Shown: positions 8,919-17,712, counted from the stretch's first letter. The stretch is 64,000 nt of DNA from an uncultured bacterium (GCA_902776035.1 CACYOO010000007.1:62001-126000), one strand, 5' to 3'. Numbers and translations are program-made. Notes: generated from the sequence alone by a model not told the origin.

Positions 8919-9774
8919 AAAATTTATCCATTGAGTAATTATTAAAACCACCATTATGGAATTTACCGTCGCCTTCTACGTGGAATCCAAATGTAATCGT
9001 ATTATTACTATCATTGAATGTAGCAAGTCCCATACCAACTAATAATTCTTTTAACTCTGCTTTATTAGAAGGTAACTTGTATTCTTTTTTATCTGTGTTT
9101 ATAACACCGGTAGATTCTGTACCACCTGTACTTGAAGCATCATCAGCACCGCTTACGCTTACGCTTGAAGCATCATCAGCACCGCTTACGCTTGAAGCAT
9201 CATCAGCACCGCTTACGCTTGAAGCATCATCAGCACCGCTCACGCTTGAAGCATCATCAGTACCATTAGCTTTATTTGCTTCATCCATTCTTTTTTTGTA
9301 ATTTTCATAAGATTCGTATTTTTTAAGATCACCTTTGTATTTACGAGCTCCTATAGGATCACTTTTTCCGGCTTTATCAAGTTCGGCTTCCAATTCTTTT
9401 AATTTAGTTTTAAGTTCTTCAATTTTACTTTTATCATTTTCTATTACAGATTTTGCAGTTTCTTTACTACCGCTTGCAAATGAATAATCCCCTTTGTTAT
9501 AAGCGGTTTCATGATTATATAATGTTTTATAATAACTGTTTAGTTGGTTTATACATTTATTGAAATCATTAACTATATCCTGATATGGTCTGCCTTTTAG
9601 TAATGGCAAATCACGATCTTCAAAAGGTAAAAGCGGCTTGTCTGGTTTAGGACCGGTAGGAGTATTTGGAGTACGTGGACCGCCAGGTACACCCGGTTCA
9701 TAAGGTTCATCATCTATTCTTACCTCAGGTTGAACAAATCTATATCTTGGATTTTCAGGATTTACTAAAGCCAT
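8893..9774 (-). CDS. Repeat-containing coiled-coil protein, unknown function
   Basis: About 293 residues from the ATG at 9774 (MALVNPENPRY), preceded by GAAGGTG; a GTG at 9786 is a weaker alternative. A proline-rich N-terminus (GVPGGPRTPNTPTGPKP) is followed by a helical region with a Lys/Glu coiled coil, then tandem DDASSVSGA repeats, then a C-terminal segment of about 75 residues. I do not recognise the family. The NDFNKCINQLN segment resembles DQFDKCLNNY at the start of the next gene, so the two proteins may be duplicated partners that arose with the repeat. Confidence 0.6.
   Translation of the reverse strand: MALVNPENPRYRFVQPEVRIDDEPYEPGVPGGPRTPNTPTGPKPDKPLLPFEDRDLPLLKGRPYQDIVNDFNKCINQLNSYYKTLYNHETAYNKGDYSFASGSKETAKSVIENDKSKIEELKTKLKELEAELDKAGKSDPIGARKYKGDLKKYESYENYKKRMDEANKANGTDDASSVSGADDASSVSGADDASSVSGADDASSVSVSGADDASSTGGTESTGVINTDKKEYKLPSNKAELKELLVGMGLATFNDSNNTITFGFHVEGDGKFHNGGFNNYSMDKFYEYYTYKE
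9131..9269. repeat. 27-bp coding minisatellite (DDASSVSGA)
   Basis: Five copies of a 27-bp unit start at 9131, 9164, 9191, 9218 and 9245. A 6-bp insertion follows copy 1, copies 2-4 are almost identical, and copy 5 is diverged. The period is a multiple of three, so copy-number change would not break the frame. A further single unit lies at about 8802-8830 in the neighbouring gene, read in that gene's own frame. Confidence 0.9.
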
Positions 9775-9960
9775 AAACACCTTCACTTTCTATGCACAGG
9801 CATGCTTATTTACATAAATGATACTATATATATAAACGGTATATTTTCAGTATTCTTTATACCTTTTAATATAAGTTTTACAAAACTTTATATTATATCA
9901 TTTTTTCTTATTTTACATGATACAAAACGAGGAGTTTTCTAAAATTATTAAATACTATTT

Positions 9961-11253
9961 CTAATCATTGAATTCTTTTATTGCAAGATTTACCCATTTT
10001 AAAAGAGAATCTATTGTATATGGCTTTGGCAAATATATATCTGTTCCTGCGTTCATTATAGTTTCTTTATCATGGAATATTGATGTTGTTATAGTTTTTA
10101 TATTAGGATAATTTTTTTTGATTTTTTTGCAAAGTTCAAGTCCTTTTAAACTTTCATCATTTCCTGTATCAAGAATTACTAATGCAGGTAAAAATTTTTC
10201 AATATCAAAATTTTCGGAAATAATTTCTGTTTTATATCCTTTCAAATTCAAAGCGGTTGTGAGAAGTAGTGATAATGCATTATCTTCTTCTAAAACAGCA
10301 ATTTTGTTGTTAAATTTTTTTTCAACTATAGAATTAGTACCGGATAACTTAGGATGTTCAATTAAATAACTTGACTTGTTACTCTTTTTTGCAATTTCAT
10401 ATATCTGTCTTAACTCATGAATAATATCTTCAGGCGAAGTAAATTTTTTTATTTCATTTGTTATTCCGCCTGTTATTGCATAAACAAATCCGCTTTTCTT
10501 TTCTGACAGTTCATCTCCATGAACCATTATGTATCCGCGTTCTAAATCTTCATCCGAATAGAATTTATTTTTAACGGTATCAAAAGCAAAGGTCATAAAT
10601 GATGCAAGTTTTTCTATTTTTGTTGTATTTGTAATAACAAGTAAATCTCTGTCATTTAATAATCCGAAAAAATCATTTTTATCTAATGCAGAGGATATTA
10701 TTGCGGTATATGTTTGCAACAGTTTATTTGAAGCAATTTCTGAATAAGTTTCTTTGTAGCTGTAAAAATTTTCGATTCCTGTTAATAGACAGCCCCAATT
10801 TTTAGGAGAAACGAGTATACGTTTTAATGCCCTATAGCAGTATTTACTCAATGGTAAGCCGGTTTGGGTATCGAGAACACTTTCGTATTCACGGCGTAAA
10901 TGAGCTTTCATTCTTATTTTAAATTCTTCTGCATCTATTGGTTCTGAGATATAGTCATCTGCTCCGCTTTCCAATATTTTTATTTTATCTTGAATTTCAG
11001 AAGATTTTGATACTGCAACAATTATAGGACGCATATTATAGGTTAATACTCGTATACCATGACAAAACTTAGATAAATCATCTTTAATGGTGTCGGATAT
11101 AATTATTAAATCCGGCTCATTATCTTGTATATATTGTAATGCTTTTGGTATGTCGTTTATTATTTCAGTATGATTTGTATCATCTTCTAATATCTTTTTG
11201 TATTTTGCAGGCATTTCTCGTCTTTGGTCTATGATTAATGTTATTGTAAGCAT
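9961..11253 (-). CDS. Two-receiver response regulator with degenerate GGDEF-like middle
   Basis: 430 residues. The N-terminal receiver (about 1-125) has PDLIIISDTIKDD as its phosphoacceptor region and AVSKSSE...EPIDAEEF at the T/K positions. The middle part (about 130-300) follows the diguanylate-cyclase fold (DTQTGLPLSKYCYRALKRIL), but the catalytic motif is replaced by LLNDRD. The C-terminal receiver (about 310-430) has LVILDTGNDESLKGLEL with an intact Asp. It overlaps the histidine kinase gene by 13 bp, with GCGAGG before the ATG, so the two are probably a cognate pair. Output is unclear; no DNA-binding domain is present. Confidence 0.75.
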   Translation of the reverse strand: MLTITLIIDQRREMPAKYKKILEDDTNHTEIINDIPKALQYIQDNEPDLIIISDTIKDDLSKFCHGIRVLTYNMRPIIVAVSKSSEIQDKIKILESGADDYISEPIDAEEFKIRMKAHLRREYESVLDTQTGLPLSKYCYRALKRILVSPKNWGCLLTGIENFYSYKETYSEIASNKLLQTYTAIISSALDKNDFFGLLNDRDLLVITNTTKIEKLASFMTFAFDTVKNKFYSDEDLERGYIMVHGDELSEKKSGFVYAITGGITNEIKKFTSPEDIIHELRQIYEIAKKSNKSSYLIEHPKLSGTNSIVEKKFNNKIAVLEEDNALSLLLTTALNLKGYKTEIISENFDIEKFLPALVILDTGNDESLKGLELCKKIKKNYPNIKTITTSIFHDKETIMNAGTDIYLPKPYTIDSLLKWVNLAIKEFND

Positions 11254-11963
11254 TTTGACCTCGCTTGATTTTCCATATCTGAAAATGGTATTAATACCTC
11301 AAAAATTGTTTCTTTTGAGTTGCTCGAAACATTTATTTTTCCATGCAAATTTTCAACGATAGATTTTGTTATGTATAAACCAAGACCACTCCCCTGAACA
11401 CCTCTTGTAAGCGGGTTATCTATTCTTGCAAATTTTTTGAATATTCGCTCCATATCCTCTTTTTTTATCTCAACTCCGTTATCAATAATTTTTATCGAAA
11501 CAAAGTTATTCTCTGCAAAATCAGTTATTACCTTAACAGTAGTATTTTCAGGTGAATATTTACATGCATTTTCTGTAAGATTTAAAATTACTTGTTGAAA
11601 TTTATCTTTATCTGCAAGTATTTCAGGTATCTTGTCATTAAAAACAGTAGTTATTTTATGGTTTTTATACTGTTGTTTTATTATCGGTATAACAGATTTT
11701 ATAGATGAATTTACCGAAATATTTTTGAATATATAGTTTTCATTGTTTTGTAGTTTTGATACAGCAAGCACATTTTCTACCAATTTTATAAGTCGGTTTG
11801 ATTGTTCTTCAATTATTTTTAAAAATTCTTTTTTACTTTTATCATCAATATCATCCCAAGATGCAAGCAAGGTTTGGGAAAATCCTCTTATGCTTGTTAA
11901 AGGAGTTCTTAACTCATGTGATACTGTTGAAATAAAATCGTGCTGTAGTTTATTCTCGTCCAT
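11241..11963 (-). CDS. Soluble histidine kinase without sensor domain
   Basis: 240 residues with a HisKA dimerisation domain (phospho-acceptor His16 in SHELRTPLTS) and an HATPase domain: N-box NLTENACKYSP with Asn132, G2 box GSGLGL at 191-196. The G1 box reads DNGVEI, so the second glycine of the usual DxGxGI is Glu165. There is no transmembrane helix or input domain, so stimulus recognition must come from a partner protein. The ATG has a poor Shine-Dalgarno sequence and is preceded by an in-frame stop, fixing the start. It is followed directly by the double-receiver regulator. Confidence 0.85.
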   Translation of the reverse strand: MDENKLQHDFISTVSHELRTPLTSIRGFSQTLLASWDDIDDKSKKEFLKIIEEQSNRLIKLVENVLAVSKLQNNENYIFKNISVNSSIKSVIPIIKQQYKNHKITTVFNDKIPEILADKDKFQQVILNLTENACKYSPENTTVKVITDFAENNFVSIKIIDNGVEIKKEDMERIFKKFARIDNPLTRGVQGSGLGLYITKSIVENLHGKINVSSNSKETIFEVLIPFSDMENQARSKCLQ

Positions 11964-11971
11964 AATGACAT

Positions 11972-11997
11972 TTTACAACTTAAAAAAAAGTTGTAAA
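11972..11997 (-). other. Inverted repeat before histidine kinase start
   Basis: A perfect 10-bp inverted repeat (TTTACAACTT/AAGTTGTAAA) around a 6-A loop, ending 9 nt before the kinase ATG. It could be an operator or an mRNA hairpin limiting translation. Confidence 0.5.
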
Positions 11998-12036
11998 TTT
12001 AATCTGAAAACTTGTTAAAAATGTAAGTGATTAAGC

Positions 12037-12065
12037 TTGCAAAAACTCATCGTTTATAATATAAT
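12037..12065 (+). promoter_or_regulatory. Promoter of tRNA-Gln
   Basis: TTGCAA, a 17-bp spacer, then TATAAT, ending 16 nt before the tRNA. Confidence 0.75.
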
Positions 12066-12081
12066 GTTAACAGAAACTTAA

Positions 12082-12152
12082 TCCCGAATCGTCTAGTGGT
12101 AGGACGGGAGATTCTGGATCTTTTAACGGTGGTTCGACCCCATCTTCGGGAG
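12082..12152 (+). tRNA. tRNA-Gln (CTG)
   Basis: A full cloverleaf: acceptor TCCCGAA/TTCGGGA, D arm GTCT/GGAC, anticodon loop TTCTGGA giving CTG (reads CAG), and T loop TTCGACC with stem GGTGG/CCATC. Discriminator is G; CCA is not encoded. It stands alone with its own promoter and terminator. Confidence 0.88.
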
Positions 12153-12175
12153 TTTTAAACAATAAAAATTATTGT

Positions 12176-12209
12176 AAAAAAGAATGGAATTTTTATTCCA
12201 TTCTTTTTT
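12176..12209 (+). terminator. Rho-independent terminator after tRNA-Gln
   Basis: A 15-bp stem (AAAAAAGAATGGAAT and its complement) with a TTTT loop and a T run. The A/T flanks could make it act in both directions. Confidence 0.85.
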
Positions 12210-12336
12210 GTTTAAACATTTAAAAATTTTAGGATAGGTTTTATAAGTTTTGAAAAATACTTTTTAAATTCTGAATCTATATAAATAACAATATTAGGTA
12301 ATATTAAGAAATCTATACATATAAAAAATAATCGTG

Positions 12337-12365
12337 TTGACAGTAAAACTTGTTTGTTTTACACT
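12337..12365 (+). promoter_or_regulatory. Promoter of the S10 ribosomal operon
   Basis: Consensus -35 TTGACA, a spacer of exactly 17 bp and TACACT as -10. It is the strongest sigma70-like promoter seen in the window, as expected for ribosomal protein genes. Confidence 0.85.
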
Positions 12366-12446
12366 TTATTTACGCACAAAAGCATGACTTTTGTGTTGGA
12401 GGTAATAAGCAGTTATAAACTGCATTGAAAACGAAGGAAAAAGAAA
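12366..12446 (+). promoter_or_regulatory. S10 operon 5' leader with two hairpins
   Basis: Two hairpins lie between the promoter and rpsJ: CACAAAAG/CTTTTGTG at 12375-12395 and GCAGTT/AACTGC at 12409-12423, with GGAGG between them (12398-12402). The leader may carry autogenous ribosomal-protein control, but it does not visibly match the E. coli L4-binding leader. Confidence 0.45.
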
Positions 12447-12758
12447 ATGGCAGCAGGACAAAGAATCAGAGTTTGTTTAAAAGCTTATGATCACAAATTG
12501 ATTGATGTATCAGCAGACAAAATTGTAGATACAGCAAAAAGAACAGATGCACGTGTTGCAGGTCCTATTCCTTTACCGACAAAAAGACGTATATATTGTG
12601 TTTTGCGTTCACCACACGTAGATAAAAAATCTCGTGAACATTTTGAAATGAGAACTCATAAACGTATAATTGATATATATGATGCTACTCAACAAACTAC
12701 AGAAGAATTGAGTAGATTAGATTTACCGACAGGCGTTGATATAGAAGTAAAATTATAA
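12447..12758 (+). CDS. rpsJ: 30S ribosomal protein S10
   Basis: 103 residues, family-normal length, with the S10 core ([20 protein letters not shown]) and C-terminal [12 protein letters not shown]. It is a head component of the small subunit. First gene of the operon, with GAAGGA before the ATG. The gap to rplC is unusually long (130 bp). Confidence 0.97.
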   Translation: MAAGQRIRVCLKAYDHKLIDVSADKIVDTAKRTDARVAGPIPLPTKRRIYCVLRSPHVDKKSREHFEMRTHKRIIDIYDATQQTTEELSRLDLPTGVDIEVKL

Positions 12759-12888
12759 ACGTTTGGAAAATTAAATAAGCATTATGCAATATAATGTGAT
12801 CTACGGTATAAACGGTAAAAGGACGTAGCGCTCGCAAGCAGACGGATAGAAATTAAAGATTTCTACTCCCAAAAAGAAAGGAAAAGAT
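12759..12888 (+). promoter_or_regulatory. Structured rpsJ-rplC intergenic region
   Basis: Other internal gaps in this operon are mostly below 60 bp; this one is 130 bp. It contains CTACG...CGTAG pairing around 12803-12828, a GC-rich island (GTAGCGCTCGCAAGC) that stands out from the AT background, and a TAGAAAT/ATTTCTA hairpin at 12847-12865 just before the rplC ribosome-binding site. I infer a possible RNA regulatory element or processing site; no promoter is clear. Confidence 0.4.
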
Positions 12889-13527
12889 ATGACACTTGGT
12901 GTGATAGGCGAAAAAGTGGGAATGACACAAGTTTTCACTGATGAAGGTTTAGCAGTTCCTGTAACTGTAGTAAAAGTTAATCCGCTTATAGTTACACAAA
13001 TTAAAACTGTTGAAACAGACGGATATAACGCAATTCAAGTCGGAACTGTTCCTGCAAAGGAAAAACATTTGACAAAAGCTCAAATAGGACACTTTGCAAA
13101 AAACAAATTAGAAAATTTACGTCATCTTCAAGAATTCAGAGTTGATAATCCTCAAGACTATACAGTTGGTCAAAAATTGGAATTGTCAATGTTGGATAAT
13201 GTAGAGAAGGTTGATGTTACAGGTACTTCAATAGGTAAAGGTTTTCAAGGTACCGTAAAAAGACATAATTTCTCAAGAGGACCAATGGCTCATGGTTCAA
13301 AAAATCATAGAGAACCGGGTTCAATTGGTGCAGGTACAACTCCATCTCGTGTAATTAAGGGAAAGAGAATGGCAGGCAACATGGGAAATGAAAGAGTTAC
13401 TATTACTAAATTATCTCTTGTAAAAGTTGATGCTGATAACAGCTTAATTTTAATCAAGGGTTCAGTTCCCGGTTCAGAAGGTAAGTTAGTTACAATTGTT
13501 CCTTCCAGAACAAAGTGGAATGTTTAG
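12889..13527 (+). CDS. rplC: 50S ribosomal protein L3
   Basis: 212 residues, standard length. It starts MTLGVIGEKVGMTQVF and has the conserved central loop RGPMAHGSKNHREPGSIG that reaches toward the peptidyl-transferase centre. AAGGA precedes the ATG. It opens the rplC-rplD-rplW-rplB block. Confidence 0.97.
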   Translation: MTLGVIGEKVGMTQVFTDEGLAVPVTVVKVNPLIVTQIKTVETDGYNAIQVGTVPAKEKHLTKAQIGHFAKNKLENLRHLQEFRVDNPQDYTVGQKLELSMLDNVEKVDVTGTSIGKGFQGTVKRHNFSRGPMAHGSKNHREPGSIGAGTTPSRVIKGKRMAGNMGNERVTITKLSLVKVDADNSLILIKGSVPGSEGKLVTIVPSRTKWNV

Positions 13528-13562
13528 TACAAAGCTCATTAAATAGATAAGGATAAAAGAAA

Positions 13563-14204
13563 ATGGCAAATTCACAAGAAAAAGAAATATTGTCTGTATC
13601 AGGCGAAAAACTTGGTGCAATATCATTAAACGAAAATGTTTTCGGTGTTGAACCAAATTTACATGTAATGCATTTAGCATTAAGACGTCAATTGAATAAT
13701 GCAAGACAAGGTTCTGCTTGCGCAAAAACAAGAGCAGAAGTAAGAGGCGGCGGACGTAAACCTTGGAAACAAAAAGGTACAGGTCGTGCAAGAGCCGGTT
13801 CACTTCGTTCTCCTTTATTTGCAGGCGGTGGTGTTTCATTTGGACCAAAACCAAGAAGCTATGCATTTGATATGCCTCAAAAAGCAAGACAATTGGCTTT
13901 GAAATCAGCTTTATCAGCTAGAGAAGAACAAATGGTTGTTGTAAAAGACTTCTCAGGTATTGATGCTCCAAAAACAAAATTAATGATGAATGTTTTAGAA
14001 TCATTAAAAGTTACAGGTAAAATTTTAATTATTGCAGATACAAGAGCTGATGAAAATAAAAATCTTGAATTATCTGCAAGAAATATACCTTGCATTAAGT
14101 TGTTGTTACCTACAAACTTGAATGTAAAAGATTTGTTAGAAGCAGATAGTGTTGTTATTACTGAATCTGCAGTAAATGAAATAACAGAAAGATTAAGCAA
14201 ATAA
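13563..14204 (+). CDS. rplD: 50S ribosomal protein L4
   Basis: 213 residues with the tunnel-lining loop RGGGRKPWKQKGTGRARAGS and the usual C-terminal Rossmann-like half. In many bacteria L4 also represses its own operon; the leader upstream of rpsJ or the rpsJ-rplC gap would be the places to look. AAGGA lies before the ATG. Confidence 0.97.
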   Translation: MANSQEKEILSVSGEKLGAISLNENVFGVEPNLHVMHLALRRQLNNARQGSACAKTRAEVRGGGRKPWKQKGTGRARAGSLRSPLFAGGGVSFGPKPRSYAFDMPQKARQLALKSALSAREEQMVVVKDFSGIDAPKTKLMMNVLESLKVTGKILIIADTRADENKNLELSARNIPCIKLLLPTNLNVKDLLEADSVVITESAVNEITERLSK

Positions 14205-14224
14205 ACTTAAAAGGAAACATTAAA

Positions 14225-14536
14225 ATGAGTACATTAAAAAATAATACTGAAAAGTTATATGACGTAATTATAAAGCCATTAATAACAGAAAAGTCTTATG
14301 CGGCTATGCAAAATAATCAATATACATTTGAAGTAAGAAAAAATGCTACAAAAATTGAAATAGCACAAGCTGTAGAGTTAGCTTTTCCTGGCAGAAAAGT
14401 AAAAAGCGTTAAAACAGTTTATATGCCATCTCATGCAAAGAGAATGGGTTATAAATTCGGTAGAACAGATTCAAGCAAAAAAGCAATTGTGAGAATTGAA
14501 GGCGAACCAATAAAAGAAATTGTAGAAATATCATAA
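14225..14536 (+). CDS. rplW: 50S ribosomal protein L23
   Basis: 103 residues with the family start (IIKPLITEKS) and RVNG-type beta hairpin region (MPSHAKRMGYKFGR). L23 lies at the exit tunnel and docks trigger factor and SRP. It follows rplD by 20 bp with AAAGGA as ribosome-binding site. Confidence 0.96.
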   Translation: MSTLKNNTEKLYDVIIKPLITEKSYAAMQNNQYTFEVRKNATKIEIAQAVELAFPGRKVKSVKTVYMPSHAKRMGYKFGRTDSSKKAIVRIEGEPIKEIVEIS

Positions 14537-14552
14537 TAAAGGATAGATAAAA

Positions 14553-15380
14553 ATGGCAATCAGAAAAATTAATCCGACATCTCCGGGACAAAGAGGTATG
14601 ACAAAGAGTGATTATCAAGAAATCACTACTTCAACACCTGAAAAGTCATTATTAAAACCATTAAAAAAGACTGCAGGTAGAAACAATACAGGAAGAATTA
14701 CATGTCGTCATAAAGGTGGTGGTGTAAAGCAACACTACAGAATGATAGATTTTAAACGTGAAAAGTTTGGAGTTCCTGCAACTGTTAAAACTATAGAATA
14801 CGATCCTAACAGAAATGTAAGAGTATCCTTAGTATTTTATGCAGATGGTGAAAAAAGATATATTTTAACACCTGAGGGCTTGAATGTAGGTGATGTAATT
14901 GTATCAGGAACAGATGTTGCTATTCAAGTTGGTAATGCATTACCTTTAGAATTAATACCTCTTGGTACAATTGTTCATAATATTGAACTTGAAGCAGGCA
15001 GAGGAGCAAAATTAGTTCGTTCAGCAGGTAATTCTGCACAATTAATGGCAAAAGAAGGTAATTTTGTTACTGTAAAACTTCCTTCAGGCGAAATGAGAAT
15101 GGTAAGAAAAGAATGCTTAGCAACAATTGGTTCATTAGGCAATTCTGATTTCAAAAACGTTCATATTGGTAAAGCAGGAAGAAAACGTTATATGGGTGTA
15201 AGACCAACAGTACGTGGTGTAACAATGAACCCTTGCGATCACCCTCACGGTGGTGGTGAAGGTAAAACAGGTCCTGGTGGACATCCTAAGACACCTTGGG
15301 GTAAACCTGCACTTGGTTATAAGACTAGAAAATCTAACAAAGCTTCTAACAAATTAATTGTAAGAAGAAGAACAAAGTAA
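14553..15380 (+). CDS. rplB: 50S ribosomal protein L2
   Basis: 275 residues, standard length, with the C-terminal signature [14 protein letters not shown] containing the universally conserved His of the peptidyl-transferase region. AAAGGA precedes the ATG; the gap to rplW is 16 bp. Confidence 0.98.
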   Translation: MAIRKINPTSPGQRGMTKSDYQEITTSTPEKSLLKPLKKTAGRNNTGRITCRHKGGGVKQHYRMIDFKREKFGVPATVKTIEYDPNRNVRVSLVFYADGEKRYILTPEGLNVGDVIVSGTDVAIQVGNALPLELIPLGTIVHNIELEAGRGAKLVRSAGNSAQLMAKEGNFVTVKLPSGEMRMVRKECLATIGSLGNSDFKNVHIGKAGRKRYMGVRPTVRGVTMNPCDHPHGGGEGKTGPGGHPKTPWGKPALGYKTRKSNKASNKLIVRRRTK

Positions 15381-15403
15381 GACGATAAAAGGAGAAGAAA
15401 TTA

Positions 15404-15676
15404 ATGGCACGTTCATTAAAAAAAGGACCATATATAGAAGAATCATTGCAAAAGAAAATTGAAAAGATGAATGCAAATTCTGAAAAAAAGGTAATTAAAA
15501 CTTGGTCAAGAGCTTCTATGATTAGTCCTGATATGTTAGGGCATACAATAGCTGTACATAATGGTAAAACTCACGTTCCCGTATATGTAACAGAACAAAT
15601 GATAGGACACAAATTAGGTGAATTTGCACCTACAAGACTATTCAGAGGTCATGCCGCTGATAAAGCATCAAAATAG
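15404..15676 (+). CDS. rpsS: 30S ribosomal protein S19
   Basis: 90 residues beginning [15 protein letters not shown], with the conserved [17 protein letters not shown] and [12 protein letters not shown]. Small-subunit head protein near the A-site finger. AAGGAG lies before the ATG. Confidence 0.97.
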   Translation: MARSLKKGPYIEESLQKKIEKMNANSEKKVIKTWSRASMISPDMLGHTIAVHNGKTHVPVYVTEQMIGHKLGEFAPTRLFRGHAADKASK

Positions 15677-15710
15677 AAATATACAAAATTGTAAATAAAG
15701 GGTTAAAACA

Positions 15711-16049
15711 ATGGAAGCTAAATCAAGACAAACAAATATTAAAATGACAGCCCGCAAACTTCGCAGAGTAATAAACGAAGTAAGAGGAAAAAAGGTTGTT
15801 GACGCTCAAGATATGTTGCGTTTTATGCCTTATTTTGCAGCAAGAGTTGTTGAAAAGAATTTAAAAGCAGCTGTTGCAAATGCAAAAGAACAATTTGGCG
15901 TAGATGCAGAGCAATTAAAAATTTCAGAAGTTTTTGCAGATGAGAGTGTAACATATAAAAGAGCAAGACCAAGAGCTCAAGGTAGAATGTACGCAAGAAC
16001 GAAACGTACTTCTCATTTGACATTAATAGTAAGTGATATGGTAAAATAG
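15711..16049 (+). CDS. rplV: 50S ribosomal protein L22
   Basis: 112 residues with the family core (KMTARKLRRVINEVRGKKV) and the tunnel hairpin ending RPRAQGRMYARTKRTSHLT. Standard length; AAAGGG ribosome-binding site. Confidence 0.97.
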   Translation: MEAKSRQTNIKMTARKLRRVINEVRGKKVVDAQDMLRFMPYFAARVVEKNLKAAVANAKEQFGVDAEQLKISEVFADESVTYKRARPRAQGRMYARTKRTSHLTLIVSDMVK

Positions 16050-16061
16050 GAATTATAAAGT

Positions 16062-16793
16062 ATGGGACAAAAAACACATCCAAACGGATTTAGAGTAGGC
16101 ATAATAAGACCATGGGTAAGTTCATGGTATGCAAAAGTAAAAGAATACGGACAATTTGTAGCAGAAGATGCAAAAATTAGAAGTTTTGTTAAGAAAAAAT
16201 TATACACAGCCGGTGTATCAAGAGTAATGATAGGAAGAAAATCTCAAAATACTACGGTAACTGTTGTTACAGCAAAACCTGGTATTGTAGTAGGAAGAAA
16301 CGGTCAAGGTATAGAAGAATTGAAAAAAGCTATATCAGATTATGTTGGACATCCTGTTATGTTAAATGTTGTAGAAGTTGCAAGAATAAATGCAGATGCG
16401 CAACTTGTATCAGAAGCAATTGCTCAGCAATTGGAAAAGCGTGTAGCATTCAGAAGAGCAATGAAGCAAGCAATGCAAAGAACAATGAGATCAGGTGCTC
16501 AAGGTATTAAGGTTATGGTTTCAGGTCGTTTGGGCGGAGCTGAAATTGCCAGAAGTGAATGGGCTAAAGAGGGTAGAATTCCTCTACAAACATTAAGAGC
16601 CGATGTAGATTATGGATTTGCAGAAGCAGATACAATGATGGGTAAAATCGGTGTAAAAGTTTGGGTATTTAAGGGTAACTTAATGCCTGGCGAAAAATCC
16701 GATGATAATATTAAAGCAAAATCTTCTAAAGAAGGAGATAGAACAGGCAGAAGAAGACGCAGAGCATCTTCAGAAGCAACAGCAGAAGTTTAA
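16062..16793 (+). CDS. rpsC: 30S ribosomal protein S3
   Basis: 243 residues. Type-2 KH domain with GRNGQGIEELKK, then the S3 C-terminal domain (VMVSGRLGGAEIARSEW) and a basic Arg-rich tail (TGRRRRRASSE). Sits at the mRNA entry channel. It follows rplV by 12 bp. Confidence 0.97.
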   Translation: MGQKTHPNGFRVGIIRPWVSSWYAKVKEYGQFVAEDAKIRSFVKKKLYTAGVSRVMIGRKSQNTTVTVVTAKPGIVVGRNGQGIEELKKAISDYVGHPVMLNVVEVARINADAQLVSEAIAQQLEKRVAFRRAMKQAMQRTMRSGAQGIKVMVSGRLGGAEIARSEWAKEGRIPLQTLRADVDYGFAEADTMMGKIGVKVWVFKGNLMPGEKSDDNIKAKSSKEGDRTGRRRRRASSEATAEV

Positions 16794-16840
16794 TTTGCTA
16801 AAAATGTAGAAAGTAAATAATTACACAGGAGTAAAATAAA

Positions 16841-17257
16841 ATGTTACAACCTAAAAAAACAAAATATCGTAAAATGCAAAAGGGTAGAATGAAGGGACAT
16901 GAAACAAGAGGTGTAGACTTCGAATTTGGTTCTTATGCATTAAAGGCCGTTGAGCCCGGTTGGATAACAAGCCGTCAAATAGAGGCAGCTCGTCGTGCAA
17001 TGACTCGTGAAATTAAACGTGGCGGTAACGTTTGGATAAAGATATTCCCTGATAAGCCAATCACTGCAAAACCTGCTGAAACTCGTATGGGTTCAGGTAA
17101 AGGCAATGTTGATTATTGGGTAGCAGTAGTAAAACCTAACAGATTTCTTTTTGAAATGGAATATTTTGATAGAGATGTAGCAATTCATGCACTTGAATTA
17201 GCGGCACAAAAACTTCCAATCAAGGTTAAATTAGTAGAAAAGAATCCTGTTCAATAA
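16841..17257 (+). CDS. rplP: 50S ribosomal protein L16
   Basis: 138 residues, beginning [19 protein letters not shown], with [19 protein letters not shown]. It helps position A-site tRNA. CAGGAG lies before the ATG. Confidence 0.97.
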   Translation: MLQPKKTKYRKMQKGRMKGHETRGVDFEFGSYALKAVEPGWITSRQIEAARRAMTREIKRGGNVWIKIFPDKPITAKPAETRMGSGKGNVDYWVAVVKPNRFLFEMEYFDRDVAIHALELAAQKLPIKVKLVEKNPVQ

Positions 17258-17272
17258 TAGAGGAAAAGACTT

Positions 17273-17467
17273 ATGAAATTACAAGAAATGCGCGAAAAGA
17301 CAATTGATGAATTAAAAAGTGCTGCAATTGATTACAAAAAGCAATTGCTTGAGTTAAGAGTTAAGAAAGCTACAAACAAGTTAGAAGATACAGCTCTTAT
17401 TTCAAAAACAAAACACTATATTTCACAAATAAAGACAGTAATCAAAGAAAAAGAGGGACAACAATAA
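17273..17467 (+). CDS. rpmC: 50S ribosomal protein L29
   Basis: 64-residue helical protein ([20 protein letters not shown]) in its expected place after rplP. Its stop overlaps the rpsQ start as TAATG, implying translational coupling. Confidence 0.93.
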   Translation: MKLQEMREKTIDELKSAAIDYKKQLLELRVKKATNKLEDTALISKTKHYISQIKTVIKEKEGQQ

Positions 17468-17712
17468 TGCCTAAGAAAGTAAAACAAGGTGTTGTAGTCA
17501 GCGACAAAATGGATAAAACAGTAGTTGTAAAAGTAGCTGATTATGAGCCGCATCCAAAATACAAAAAAATTATTGAAACTACAAAACATTACAAAGCTCA
17601 TGACGTTAATAATGAATGTCAAGAGGGTGATGTAATAAGAATTGTAGAGTCAAGACCGATTTCTGGCGGAAAACGTTGGAGTGTCTTGAATATTGTAGAA
17701 AAGAGAAAATAG
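17467..17712 (+). CDS. rpsQ: 30S ribosomal protein S17
   Basis: 81-residue OB-fold protein with the family pattern [16 protein letters not shown] and [15 protein letters not shown]. Primary 16S rRNA binder. It starts within the rpmC stop codon. Confidence 0.96.
   Translation: MPKKVKQGVVVSDKMDKTVVVKVADYEPHPKYKKIIETTKHYKAHDVNNECQEGDVIRIVESRPISGGKRWSVLNIVEKRK

Noticed and set aside
8919-8954. Hydrophobic N-terminus as a signal peptide for the coiled-coil protein at 7626
   Set aside because: It lacks a positively charged n-region and cleavage site, and is the other reading frame of the upstream gene's end.
9014-9301. Plus-strand ORF with repeats antisense to the DDASS region
   Set aside because: It is open only because the 27-bp repeat lacks stops on both strands; it has no ribosome-binding site and is opposite a supported gene.
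13486-13887. Minus-strand ORF inside rplC/rplD
   Set aside because: A shadow of highly conserved ribosomal genes; composition is not protein-like.
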